This document shows, piece after piece, positions 1 through 6,108 of a DNA stretch of 7,775 nucleotides. The DNA is from an uncultured Collinsella sp. Lineage in GTDB: Bacteria > Actinomycetota > Coriobacteriia > Coriobacteriales > Coriobacteriaceae. The notes under the pieces were generated by a model, which searched no databases, had not been told where the DNA came from, and saw only the letters and a program-made list of their open reading frames with translations. The stretch spans positions 1 through 7,775 of the forward strand of contig USHR01000086.1 in NCBI GenBank assembly GCA_900554495.1, written 5' to 3'. Made by a program: the position numbers and the translations under genes. Within the stretch, counting starts at the first letter, position 1. Every line of letters starts with the position of its first letter.

Positions 1-839
1 GCCGTGCCGGCGATAACGTTGCGCGCGGTGCCGCCGTGCAGCTCGCCGACGGTGATGACGGCCGGCTCGTAGGGGCTGATTTCGCGCGAGACGATGGTCT
101 GCAGGGCGTTGACGATCTCGGCGGCAACCATGACGGCGTCGTGACCTCGCTGGGGCATGGCGCCATGGCACGAGGTGCCGCGGACGTCGATGCGGAACCA
201 GTCGGTATTGGCCATGCGCGGACCGGGCTCGCAGCTCACGGTGCCGGCGTCGACCTCACTCCAGATGTGCGCGGCGTAGGCGCCATCGACGCCGTCGAGC
301 ACGCCCGTGCCGATCATGAGCTTGGCGCCCTGGCCGTTTTCCTCGCTGGGCTGGAAGACGATGCGGACCTCGCCGTGGATGTCGTCGGTCATATGGCGCA
401 GGATTTGCAGCGTGCCGAGCATCATGGCGATATGGCAGTCGTGACCGCAGGCGTGCATGCAGCCCTCGTTGACGCTGGCGAACTCTTCGCCGGTCTGCTC
501 GGTGACGGGCAGGGCGTCGATGTCGGCGCGCAGCAGGATGCGGCGGCGTGGCGTGCCGTCCTCGCGGTAGGCATCCGGCGCGGTACCGCGAAGCGTTGCC
601 ACCAAGCCGGTCTTGAGCGGACGCTCGTAGGGGATATTCATGGCGTCGAGCTGGTTGGCGATGTCGGAGGTCGTGCGCTCCTCGGCAAGGCTCAGCTCCG
701 GGTGCTTGTGGAAGTGCCGGCGCTGCTTGATGATATATGGTTCAAATTCGGTAGCGATATCTTTGATGGCTGCGGTGACGTCGTCAGCCGCGCGAGCCTC
801 GGTCGCCGCCATAATCTGCTGTGCCTTGGTCTTCGTCAT
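1..839 (-). CDS. M20D family metal-dependent amidohydrolase, partial
   Basis: The first 279 residues are visible; the C-terminal part lies beyond the left edge. Family members (hippurate, N-acyl-amino-acid and IAA-amino-acid hydrolases) remove acyl groups from amino acids using two metal ions in the cytosol. The sequence shows RRHFHKHPELS at 40-50, RADIDALP at 104-111, HACGHD at 129-134, QPSEENGQGA at 163-172 and AAHIW at 189-193. By family comparison C131, H133, E166/E167 and H191 are the metal and catalytic positions. The last metal histidine, usually near residue 390, is out of view. GTSCHGAMPQ at 221-230 marks the start of the lid/dimerisation domain. The ATG at 837-839 has AAGGAG (850-855) ten bases upstream. 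The gene runs divergently from the YtcJ-like amidohydrolase, with about 155 bp between them. The substrate cannot be assigned. No signal peptide is seen. Confidence 0.93.
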   Translation of the reverse strand, partial: MTKTKAQQIMAATEARAADDVTAAIKDIATEFEPYIIKQRRHFHKHPELSLAEERTTSDIANQLDAMNIPYERPLKTGLVATLRGTAPDAYREDGTPRRRILLRADIDALPVTEQTGEEFASVNEGCMHACGHDCHIAMMLGTLQILRHMTDDIHGEVRIVFQPSEENGQGAKLMIGTGVLDGVDGAYAAHIWSEVDAGTVSCEPGPRMANTDWFRIDVRGTSCHGAMPQRGHDAVMVAAEIVNALQTIVSREISPYEPAVITVGELHGGTARNVIAGT

Positions 840-890
840 GGTCGATTTGCTCCTTGCTGGGTTGATCGCAAAATCGTACAGGCTCTCTCC

Positions 891-919
891 AGTATGCCAC
901 CTGCCGCTAGGGCTGGTAA
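891..919 (-). promoter_or_regulatory. Candidate promoter of the M20D gene
   Basis: Read on the minus strand, TTACCA (914-919) and CATACT (891-896) are separated by 17 bases. Each matches four of six positions of the sigma-70 type -35 and -10 boxes. They would place the start of transcription near 884, giving a leader of about 45 nt before the ATG at 839. This is a consensus match only. The other strand of the same gap has a poorer pair (TTGCCG 922-927, TGTTAC 945-950) that could serve the divergent gene. Confidence 0.35.
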
Positions 920-995
920 AGTTGCCGTTTGCCGCTTGGGGTTTTGTTACAAGGGCGGGGGAGTACACTCGGGGGTGTTGAATTTCCTGCCAGAG

Positions 996-2645
996 ATGGG
1001 GATGCCCATGCAACATATCGATCGGATTATCCGCTCCAAGAACGTCTTTACCGCGCAAGACGGCATCGATACCGCCCGCGAGCTGGCGATTGCCATCGCA
1101 GGCGACCGTATCGTCGCAGTCGGAGCGCCCGATGACGTGATCGCCGCCGCTCCTGCCGCCACGTCGGTTATCGACTGCGGCGAGCAGTTTGTCTGCCCCG
1201 GTTTCCATGACGCTCATCTGCACTTCTTCCATACCTCGGTCGGTTCCTCGCCGTACATGCTCATGGATATGGGCACGTCCGAGGCAGCGCTGGTGCAGCA
1301 CGCGCTCGAGTTTTCCCAGGATCTGCCCGGCGACGCTTGGGTCGTAACGCAGGGCTGGCGTGATTACCGCTGGGATCCGCCCGAGCATCCAACCAAGGCG
1401 TCGCTCGATGCGGCATTCCCCGATCGTCCCTGCGTTATGTATTCGGGCGACGGGCACACGCTTTGGCTCAACAGCCGTGCACTCGAGGCGCTCGGCGTCA
1501 CGCGCGACAGCGAGCCGCCGGCGGGCGGCAGCTACGACAAGGACGCAAACGGCGAGCTCACGGGCATTGCTCACGAGGCGGCCGCCATGCAGCTGCTACC
1601 GCGCTGCCTTGAGTGGCTGGGGGAGGATCGCATTGCAAGCGCTTACTCCGATCAAATGAGGCGTATGGCCGAGCAGGGCATCACCTCAATCTGCGATATG
1701 TCGCTCATGCCCATGCCGGGCTGCGACTTTATTCGCGACGATGTTTACGACAGGCTGCAGGCCGCCGGCAAGCTGGGCATCCGCGCCCATCTGTTTCCCA
1801 CGCTGCTGGATGACCAATCGCGCTTGGAAGAACTCCAGACCCGCTACGCGAACAACGCGCTGCTCTCGGCGCCAGGATTTAAACAGTTCTTCGACGGCGT
1901 GTCGAGCGAGCATACCGCATACCTCACTGAGCCCTATACTAACCCGCGCTTCCCGGGTGACCAGGGGCGCCTGACGGTTCCTGTCGAGCGCATGCGCAAG
2001 TTGGTTCTGGCGGCAGCCGAGCGCGGCCACACCGTGCGCATCCACGTTATCGGCGACGGTGCCATCCATGCCGCACTCGATATCTTTGAGGAGGCGGCAG
2101 AGCTCTACGGCCTGCCCCAGCACGGTCATAATACGCTTGAGCATTTGGAGAATCTGCTGCCTCAGGACATCGATCGTCTGCGCAAGCTCAACGTCATTGC
2201 CTCGAGCCAGCCTTGCCACATCACGCTCGACCCGGGTGGCCCGGAGCGCGACCTGGGCCTGGAACGCAGCCGCATCATGTGGCCGTTTGCGACCTATAAG
2301 CAGCGCGGCATCCGCCAAGCTTTTGGTACCGACAGCCCCATCACGGCCGTTACCAGCATGAACGTGCTCTACACGGCTATTACGCGCCAAGACCCTCGCA
2401 GCCACTGGCCCGAGGGCGGCTGGCTCCCCAGCGAGCGCATCGATGCGGCAACGGCCCTGCGCAACTACACGCTTGGTAGCGCGTACGCAGCGGGCGACGA
2501 GCAAAACCTCGGCAGTCTAGAGCCCGGCAAATACGCCGACCTGGTAGTCCTGGACCAAAACCCGCTCACCGTTGACCCCCAAGAGCTGCAAGCCACCAAG
2601 GTTCAGGCCACCTACCTAGCAGGCAACATGATTTACGAGCGCTAA
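996..2645 (+). CDS. YtcJ-like amidohydrolase family 3 protein
   Basis: A complete 549-residue metal-dependent hydrolase of the YtcJ / N-substituted formamide deformylase type. Family members cleave amide or related C-N bonds with a metal in a TIM barrel. Visible landmarks are the N-terminal beta strand IIRSKNVFTA (11-20), GFHDAHLHF (69-77) with metal ligands H74 and H76, K296 in FKQFFDG (the family's barrel lysine), RIHVIGDGA (348-356) with H350, LEH with H383, GTDSP with D446, and LGSLEPGKYADLVVLD (505-520) closing the C-terminal beta domain. Length is usual for the family. The start is uncertain: ATG at 996, 1002 and 1008 are in frame, as are GTG 975 and TTG 978, which sit downstream of a GGGGGAG stretch near 956-962. 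None has a strong ribosome binding site. The frame stays open back to base 36, but that part lies antisense to the M20D gene and is not coding. The substrate is unknown. Confidence 0.92.
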   Translation: MGMPMQHIDRIIRSKNVFTAQDGIDTARELAIAIAGDRIVAVGAPDDVIAAAPAATSVIDCGEQFVCPGFHDAHLHFFHTSVGSSPYMLMDMGTSEAALVQHALEFSQDLPGDAWVVTQGWRDYRWDPPEHPTKASLDAAFPDRPCVMYSGDGHTLWLNSRALEALGVTRDSEPPAGGSYDKDANGELTGIAHEAAAMQLLPRCLEWLGEDRIASAYSDQMRRMAEQGITSICDMSLMPMPGCDFIRDDVYDRLQAAGKLGIRAHLFPTLLDDQSRLEELQTRYANNALLSAPGFKQFFDGVSSEHTAYLTEPYTNPRFPGDQGRLTVPVERMRKLVLAAAERGHTVRIHVIGDGAIHAALDIFEEAAELYGLPQHGHNTLEHLENLLPQDIDRLRKLNVIASSQPCHITLDPGGPERDLGLERSRIMWPFATYKQRGIRQAFGTDSPITAVTSMNVLYTAITRQDPRSHWPEGGWLPSERIDAATALRNYTLGSAYAAGDEQNLGSLEPGKYADLVVLDQNPLTVDPQELQATKVQATYLAGNMIYER

Positions 2646-2663
2646 TAATCATGCCGTACCGTT

Positions 2664-2711
2664 AAGCGCGGCTCGGGCAGCCTATTTTGGGATGGCGCTC
2701 GAGCCGCGTTT
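2664..2711 (+). terminator. Hairpin terminator of the YtcJ-like gene
   Basis: CGCGGCTCG (2667-2675) pairs perfectly with CGAGCCGCG (2700-2708). The stem extends through a G-U and two A-T pairs to 2664/2711, giving twelve pairs around a 24-nt loop. It begins 19 bases after the stop codon. The following T tract is short (TTTGTAT), so termination may be incomplete. Confidence 0.6.
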
Positions 2712-2902
2712 GTATATCGGTGGGGACTCGCTATGAGCGTCCCTGCTCTGCTTGATTTGAGCGTGGGGTGGGGCGCCGCTGCCCCCACGCGCTCAATTTG
2801 GACATCGGCAATGTGGTCTCTTGGTGTTTTGCATACTTTCCATTACAGATTGCATAAATAGGCTGGGATGTTCTTTCTGGTCCTGATGTACCCCCGCCTG
2901 GG
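2712..2902. other. Gene-free stretch with two small hairpins
   Basis: No credible coding sequence is present. TTGAGCG (2757-2763) pairs with CGCTCAA (2790-2796), and TGGGG next to it pairs with CCCCA after a two-base bulge, making a GC-rich stem-loop. It has no T tract on either side, so it is not a clear terminator. A smaller bulged hairpin, GGGA-CGCT / AGCG-TCCC, lies around 2724-2742. The rest, 2800-2902, holds nothing I can name. Confidence 0.4.
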
Positions 2903-3140
2903 CCGTGCAAAAAACGGAGTATTCAGCAACGCAAGCCCCGCCGGCGCCGCTGCAGTCGGGTAACGTTGTGGAGATTGACGTCATTTCGGGCTCCGGTGCG
3001 ACGCGAGGCATGCCTTTTTGTCCTGACGGGGCCTGCCTGCCGACCCAAGTCGCCTGTCGAAGGCGTCTTTGGGACCAATAAGGTATGTCCGGTGCGTATG
3101 CAGCCGTTCTGGCCTGCTGAATACTCCCAAAAATGCACGG
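2903..3140. repeat. Segment bounded by 26-bp terminal inverted repeats
   Basis: The left end (2903-2928) reads CCGTGCA, six bases, then GGAGTATTCAGCA. The right end (3115-3140) is the same on the opposite strand. Twenty of 26 positions match; the six-base spacer differs throughout (AAAAAC against TTTTTG). The enclosed 186 bp carry no recognisable gene. The layout resembles a small non-autonomous element (MITE), or two facing copies of a bipartite protein-binding site. No target duplication is obvious. Each end also contains a GTG that opens a short frame inward (58 codons on the plus strand, 2905-3081), but neither has a ribosome binding site or a recognisable product. Confidence 0.6.
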
Positions 3141-3217
3141 TGCTCCCCGGGGGACCCGTGCGCGCGGCGAAAACCATGCCCATGTCGCTATCCGCATCGC
3201 CATTTTGCTGCACTGAC

Positions 3218-3428
3218 TTTTCTGAATACCGGGCCCGATAACGTTGACTCAGCTCCCGTGTGGCTCCGGAGGGGCGGGGCATAAGGTTTATCGCGAGTTC
3301 CGCACGAGCCGAAGGCCACTTAATGTGGCCTTCGTGCGAGCAGGACTGCCCGAGCAGGAAACCTTATGCCCCGCCCCTCCGGCGCCACACGGGAGCCGCG
3401 CACAAGTTATCCCCCGGCATTCAGAAAA
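3218..3428. repeat. Long imperfect palindrome upstream of groES
   Basis: The inner arms, 3252-3289 and 3359-3396, are 38 bp long and inverted with a single mismatch (3265 against 3383). Outside them GATAAC (3237-3242) faces GTTATC (3406-3411), and the 16-bp ends 3218-3233 and 3413-3428 match at 15 positions (CCCGG, T or C, ATTCAGAAAA). Weaker similarity (AGTGC, CAAAA) extends to about 3203 and 3444. In the middle, CGAAGGCCAC (3310-3319) pairs with GTGGCCTTCG (3325-3334) around the loop TTAAT. The whole could extrude as a cruciform or fold as a long RNA hairpin. It resembles an intergenic palindromic repeat or MITE. It lies just upstream of the groES promoter region and could also insulate groESL from upstream transcription. 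Confidence 0.75.
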
Positions 3429-3464
3429 TCTAAGTGCCAAAAAATAAGATTTTTTGACTCCGTG

Positions 3465-3493
3465 TTGTATAACCCGCCATTCGTGGGTACCAT
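3465..3493 (+). promoter_or_regulatory. Candidate groESL promoter
   Basis: TTGTAT (3465-3470) and TACCAT (3488-3493) are 17 bases apart, each matching four of six consensus positions. The -10 fits the TAnnnT pattern common in actinobacteria. Transcription would start near 3500, beside the perfect 8-bp palindrome GCGTACGC (3499-3506), leaving a leader of about 65 nt. A better -35 (TTGACT, 3454-3459) has no acceptable -10 at the right distance. I see no CIRCE (TTAGCACTC-N9-GAGTGCTAA) and no HAIR (CTTGAGT-N7-ACTCAAG) between the palindrome and groES. Confidence 0.4.
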
Positions 3494-3565
3494 TCAACGC
3501 GTACGCAAACGAAGTAGGGAAACCCGCACGGCTCAACCGCGCGGCCCAAAAAGGAGGAAACAAGC

Positions 3566-3859
3566 ATGTCGTCTTTGAAGCCGCTTGCAGATCGCGTCCT
3601 GGTCAAGCCCGACGAGGCCGAGCAGAAGACCGCTTCTGGTCTGTACATCGCTAGCAACGCTCAGGAGAAGCCGCAGCGCGGCACCATCGTTGCCGTTGGC
3701 GCCGGTAAGGTCAACGACAAGGGCGAGCGCATCCCCATGGACGTTCAGGTCGGCGACGTTGTCATCTACGGTAAGTTCGGTGGCAACGAGGTCAAGGTCG
3801 ACGGCGAGAAGTATCTGCTGATGCGCGCCGACGACATCTACGCCGTCGTCGAGGCCTAG
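3566..3859 (+). CDS. groES: Co-chaperonin GroES (Hsp10)
   Basis: A 97-residue protein of normal GroES length. GroES forms a seven-membered lid that closes the GroEL chamber so that a bound client can fold in the cytosol. The family opening LKPLADRVLVKPDEAE (4-19) is followed by the mobile loop around 18-37, where GLYIAS (25-30) is the GroEL-contact segment (GGIVL in E. coli). RGTIVAVGAGK (38-48), VGDVVIYGKFGG (62-73), KVDGEKYLLMRADDIYAVV (77-95) complete the beta barrel. The ATG has a strong AAGGAGG (3551-3557) eight bases upstream. It is the first gene of groES-groEL, with a 96-bp gap before groEL, and is probably expressed from the promoter region around 3465-3493. Confidence 0.98.
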   Translation: MSSLKPLADRVLVKPDEAEQKTASGLYIASNAQEKPQRGTIVAVGAGKVNDKGERIPMDVQVGDVVIYGKFGGNEVKVDGEKYLLMRADDIYAVVEA

Positions 3860-3905
3860 CCTCGTCAGAATCTCTGATTCGTCTTTGAACGCGCCTGCCG
3901 CATAG

Positions 3906-3929
3906 GACTCGGAAGCGGCGACGCGAGTC
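3906..3929 (+). promoter_or_regulatory. Dyad / hairpin between groES and groEL
   Basis: GACTCG (3906-3911) and CGAGTC (3924-3929) form a perfect six-base dyad around a 12-base loop, about 12 bases before the groEL ribosome binding site GGAGG (3941-3945). A smaller hairpin, GAATC-TCT-GATTC, lies at 3868-3880. No T tract follows, so these are not plain terminators. They may set groEL mRNA stability or translation, or mark a protein site. The function is inference. Confidence 0.35.
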
Positions 3930-3955
3930 ACATTTCTTTTGGAGGATTACCTACC

Positions 3956-5593
3956 ATGGCAAAGAACATTACGTTCAACACCGATGCCCGCGCCAAGCTC
4001 GCAAAGGGCGTCAACACTCTGGCCGATGCCGTTACCGTCACCATGGGCCCCAAGGGCCGTTACGTCGCTCTGCAGCGCACGTTCGGTGCCCCGACCATCA
4101 CCAACGACGGCGTTTCCGTCGCTAAGGAGATCGAGCTCGAGGACAACATCGAGAACATGGGCGCTCAGCTGGTGAAGGAGGTCGCCACCAAGACCAACGA
4201 CACCGTGGGTGACGGCACCACCACCGCAACCCTGCTCGCTCAGGCTATCGTCAACGACGGTCTGCGCAACGTCGCCGCTGGCGCCAACCCGCTGGCCATC
4301 CGTCGCGGCATCGACAAGGCCGTCAACGCCGCCGTCGCCGAGATGAAGAAGCAGGCCAAGCCGGTCGAGACCAAGGAGCAGATCGCTTCCGTCGGCACCA
4401 TCTCCGCTGGTGACCCCGAGGTTGGCGAGAAGATCGCCGAGGCCATGGAGGTCGTGGGTAAGGACGGCGTCATCACCGTCGAGGATTCCCAGACGTTCGA
4501 CATTACCATCGACACTGTCGAGGGCATGCAGTTCGACAAGGGCTATGTCTCCGCTTACTTCGTCACGGACAACGACCGCATGGAGGCCGTGATGAAGGAT
4601 CCGTACATCCTCATCACCGACCAGAAGATCTCCAGCGTCCAGGACATCATGCCTGTTCTCGAGGCTGTCCAGCGCGCCGGCCGTGGCCTGCTCATCATCG
4701 CTGAGGACATCGACGGCGAGGCTCTGCCGACCCTGGTCCTCAACAAGATCCGTGGCGCCCTCAACGTCTGCGCCGTCAAGGCTCCGGGCTACGGCGATCG
4801 CCGCAAGCGCATCCTCGAGGACATCGCCGTCCTCACCGGTGGCCAGGCCGCTCTGGACGAGCTGGGCGTGAAGGTCGCTGACATTACCGCCGATATGCTC
4901 GGTACCGCTAAGTCCGTCACCATCTCCAAGGACAACACCGTCGTCGTCGGCGGTGCTGGCTCCAAGGAGGCCATCGACGCCCGTATCGCTCAGATCAAGG
5001 GCGAGATGGAGAACACCACCTCTGACTTCGACCGCGAGAAGCTCCAGGAGCGCCTGGCCAAGCTCTCCGGTGGCGTTGCCGTCATCAAGGTCGGCGCTGC
5101 TACCGAGTCTGAGCTCAAGGAGATCAAGCATCGCGTCGAGGACGCCCTGCAGGCTACCCGCGCTGCTGTCGAGGAGGGCATTGTCGCTGGCGGCGGCGTC
5201 GCCTTCATGGACGCTGCTCCTGCGCTCGACGCTGTTGAGATCGACGACCCCGAGGAGAAGATTGGCGTCGATATCGTCAAGAAGGCTCTGACCGCTCCGG
5301 TCGCTACCATCGCCAAGAACGCTGGCTTTGAGGGCGCTGTCGTGGTCGACAAGGTTGCCGAGCTGCCTGCTGGCCAGGGTCTCAACTCTGCCAACGGCGA
5401 GTGGGGCGACATGATCGAGATGGGCGTCCTCGACCCCGTCAAGGTCAGCCGCGTCACCCTGCAGAACGCTGCTTCTGTCGCCAGCCTGATCCTCATCACC
5501 GAGGCCACCGTCTCCGATGTGCCCAAGAACACTCAGCTTGAGGACGCTATCGCTGCTGCCACCGCTGGTCAGCAGGGCGGCGGTATGTACTAA
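3956..5593 (+). CDS. groEL: Chaperonin GroEL (Hsp60)
   Basis: A 545-residue ATP-driven chaperonin that forms a double seven-membered ring and, with GroES, encloses unfolded proteins in the cytosol. The equatorial domain shows MAKNITF at the start, TMGPKGR (29-35) and VGDGTTTATLLA (84-95), with D86 as the nucleotide/magnesium aspartate. The apical domain runs from about 190 to 375 and includes LLIIAEDIDGEALPTLVLNK (245-264) and KAPGYGDRRK (275-284). VEDAL holds D396, equivalent to the E. coli hydrolysis residue D398, followed by the family signature AAVEEGIVAGGG (403-414). The C-terminal tail is GGGMY, shorter than the repeated GGM tail of E. coli. After GPKGR the sequence YVALQRTFGAP departs from the common NVVLDKSFGAP. 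GGAGG at 3941-3945 sets the start. Two hairpins follow the stop. Confidence 0.99.
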   Translation: MAKNITFNTDARAKLAKGVNTLADAVTVTMGPKGRYVALQRTFGAPTITNDGVSVAKEIELEDNIENMGAQLVKEVATKTNDTVGDGTTTATLLAQAIVNDGLRNVAAGANPLAIRRGIDKAVNAAVAEMKKQAKPVETKEQIASVGTISAGDPEVGEKIAEAMEVVGKDGVITVEDSQTFDITIDTVEGMQFDKGYVSAYFVTDNDRMEAVMKDPYILITDQKISSVQDIMPVLEAVQRAGRGLLIIAEDIDGEALPTLVLNKIRGALNVCAVKAPGYGDRRKRILEDIAVLTGGQAALDELGVKVADITADMLGTAKSVTISKDNTVVVGGAGSKEAIDARIAQIKGEMENTTSDFDREKLQERLAKLSGGVAVIKVGAATESELKEIKHRVEDALQATRAAVEEGIVAGGGVAFMDAAPALDAVEIDDPEEKIGVDIVKKALTAPVATIAKNAGFEGAVVVDKVAELPAGQGLNSANGEWGDMIEMGVLDPVKVSRVTLQNAASVASLILITEATVSDVPKNTQLEDAIAAATAGQQGGGMY

Positions 5594-5625
5594 GGCCGAC
5601 AAGGTCTAGAACTCCCACCGGGAAT

Positions 5626-5664
5626 CCGGGGGCGTGACGGGGTTTCTCTCCGGAACGCCCTCGG
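5626..5664 (+). terminator. First hairpin after groEL
   Basis: CCGGGGGCGT (5626-5635) pairs with ACGCCCTCGG (5655-5664) over ten bases with one G-U pair. It starts 33 bases after the groEL stop. No T tract follows, so it may act as a 3' stabiliser or as a helper to the terminator just downstream. Confidence 0.45.
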
Positions 5665-5672
5665 TTAGATTG

Positions 5673-5720
5673 GGACCCCTTGTCCTGCTCCTTTGGAGCC
5701 GCGGACAAGGGGTCCTTTTT
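5673..5720 (+). terminator. Intrinsic terminator of groES-groEL
   Basis: GGACCCCTTGTCC (5673-5685) and GGACAAGGGGTCC (5703-5715) form a perfect 13-bp stem. An inner GCTCC-TTT-GGAGC hairpin (5687-5699) extends it. Five T residues (5716-5720) follow at once. This is a classic Rho-independent terminator. Confidence 0.95.
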
Positions 5721-5756
5721 GTGCCAAGGTTTTTACAAGATGGTTTTAGGATTCAA

Positions 5757-5796
5757 GAAAAAGAGAGAATGTAGATGAAGGGGTATTTCCTTCGTC
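5757..5796 (-). terminator. Possible terminator of the minus-strand gene pair
   Basis: On the minus strand GACGAAGG (5796-5789) pairs with CCTTCATC (5781-5774), with one mismatch, about 15 bases after the stop of the zinc-ribbon gene. A pyrimidine run ending in five T (about 5768-5757) follows after a gap of several bases. The stem is short and the gap is longer than ideal. Confidence 0.4.
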
Positions 5797-5811
5797 TCTA
5801 GTGCCGAACGA

Positions 5812-6108
5812 TTATTTTTTGGGAATCTTCGAGACTGCACCAAAGACCACAGCACCTAATGCGAGAACCGCGCTGCCTGCCGCGGCCCCCGTTTTCTTTA
5901 TTCTGTCGACTCTGTCGGCATGTTTTGCTTCGCAGCGTGCGCAGAGCTTCTTCGAGGGGTCGTCAAGAAATGTATAGCAGCCTTTCGACCTGCATACTGC
6001 TGCAAGTTCTGTCCCGCATTGGGGGCAATAGTCCATTGCAGCCTTGAACAGAGTCTTCTCCTTGTGAGCGGCACATTCGCCGTTAGGGCATCCTTTAACC
6101 GAGCTCAT
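5812..6108 (-). CDS. Small double zinc-ribbon protein with C-terminal membrane segment
   Basis: A 98-residue protein I do not recognise as a named family. Eight cysteines lie in four pairs: C7-X4-C12, C28-X2-C31, C39-X4-C44 and C56-X2-C59. This gives two successive ribbon-like units of the form CX4C...CX2C, probably binding two zinc ions. Residues about 73-92 are small and hydrophobic (GAAAGSAVLALG and on), flanked by DRIKK before and KIPKK after, which suggests a tail-anchored protein with the zinc domain in the cytosol. The start ATG has AAGGAGG (6115-6121) six bases upstream and lies inside the end of the preceding gene, a 14-base overlap, so the two are probably translationally coupled. 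GC content is visibly lower than in groEL. A role as adaptor or sensor for the upstream protein is inference only. Confidence 0.85.
   Translation of the reverse strand: MSSVKGCPNGECAAHKEKTLFKAAMDYCPQCGTELAAVCRSKGCYTFLDDPSKKLCARCEAKHADRVDRIKKTGAAAGSAVLALGAVVFGAVSKIPKK

Noticed and set aside
36..995. The plus-strand frame of the YtcJ-like gene stays open for 320 codons upstream of its start.
   Set aside because: This part is antisense to the M20D gene, whose minus-strand product has clear family motifs. The plus-strand translation is low-complexity (D, G, V, A) and typical of a high-GC shadow frame.
1686..2504. A 272-codon minus-strand frame inside the YtcJ-like gene.
   Set aside because: It is the shadow of a gene with complete catalytic motifs; its product shows no family features.
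2905..3081. A 58-codon GTG-initiated frame starting in the left inverted repeat (VQKTEYSATQ...).
   Set aside because: No ribosome binding site and no recognisable product. The start is part of the repeated motif, so the similarity between the two ends is explained by DNA repetition. Not listed as a gene, though a translated peptide cannot be excluded.
2793..3282. Overlapping minus-strand frames of 136 and 119 codons, and plus-strand frames of 71-91 codons, in the repeat region.
   Set aside because: They overlap each other on both strands and run into the inverted-repeat arms (the palindrome arms encode the same MPRPSGATRE start in two frames). None has a ribosome binding site or a familiar motif.
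3301..3338. The central CGAAGGCCAC / GTGGCCTTCG hairpin as a stand-alone terminator.
   Set aside because: No T tract follows on either strand, and no gene ends within about 650 bases on the plus strand. It is better treated as the middle of the larger palindrome.
2650..3560. CRISPR array or tRNA gene in the long gene-free stretch.
   Set aside because: There are no regularly spaced direct repeats and no cloverleaf with a T-loop GTTCGAATC-type block; the repeats seen are inverted pairs.
3947..5602. A 551-codon open frame antisense to groEL.
   Set aside because: It mirrors groEL's codon pattern, has no recognisable domains and no ribosome binding site. GroEL on the other strand is certain.
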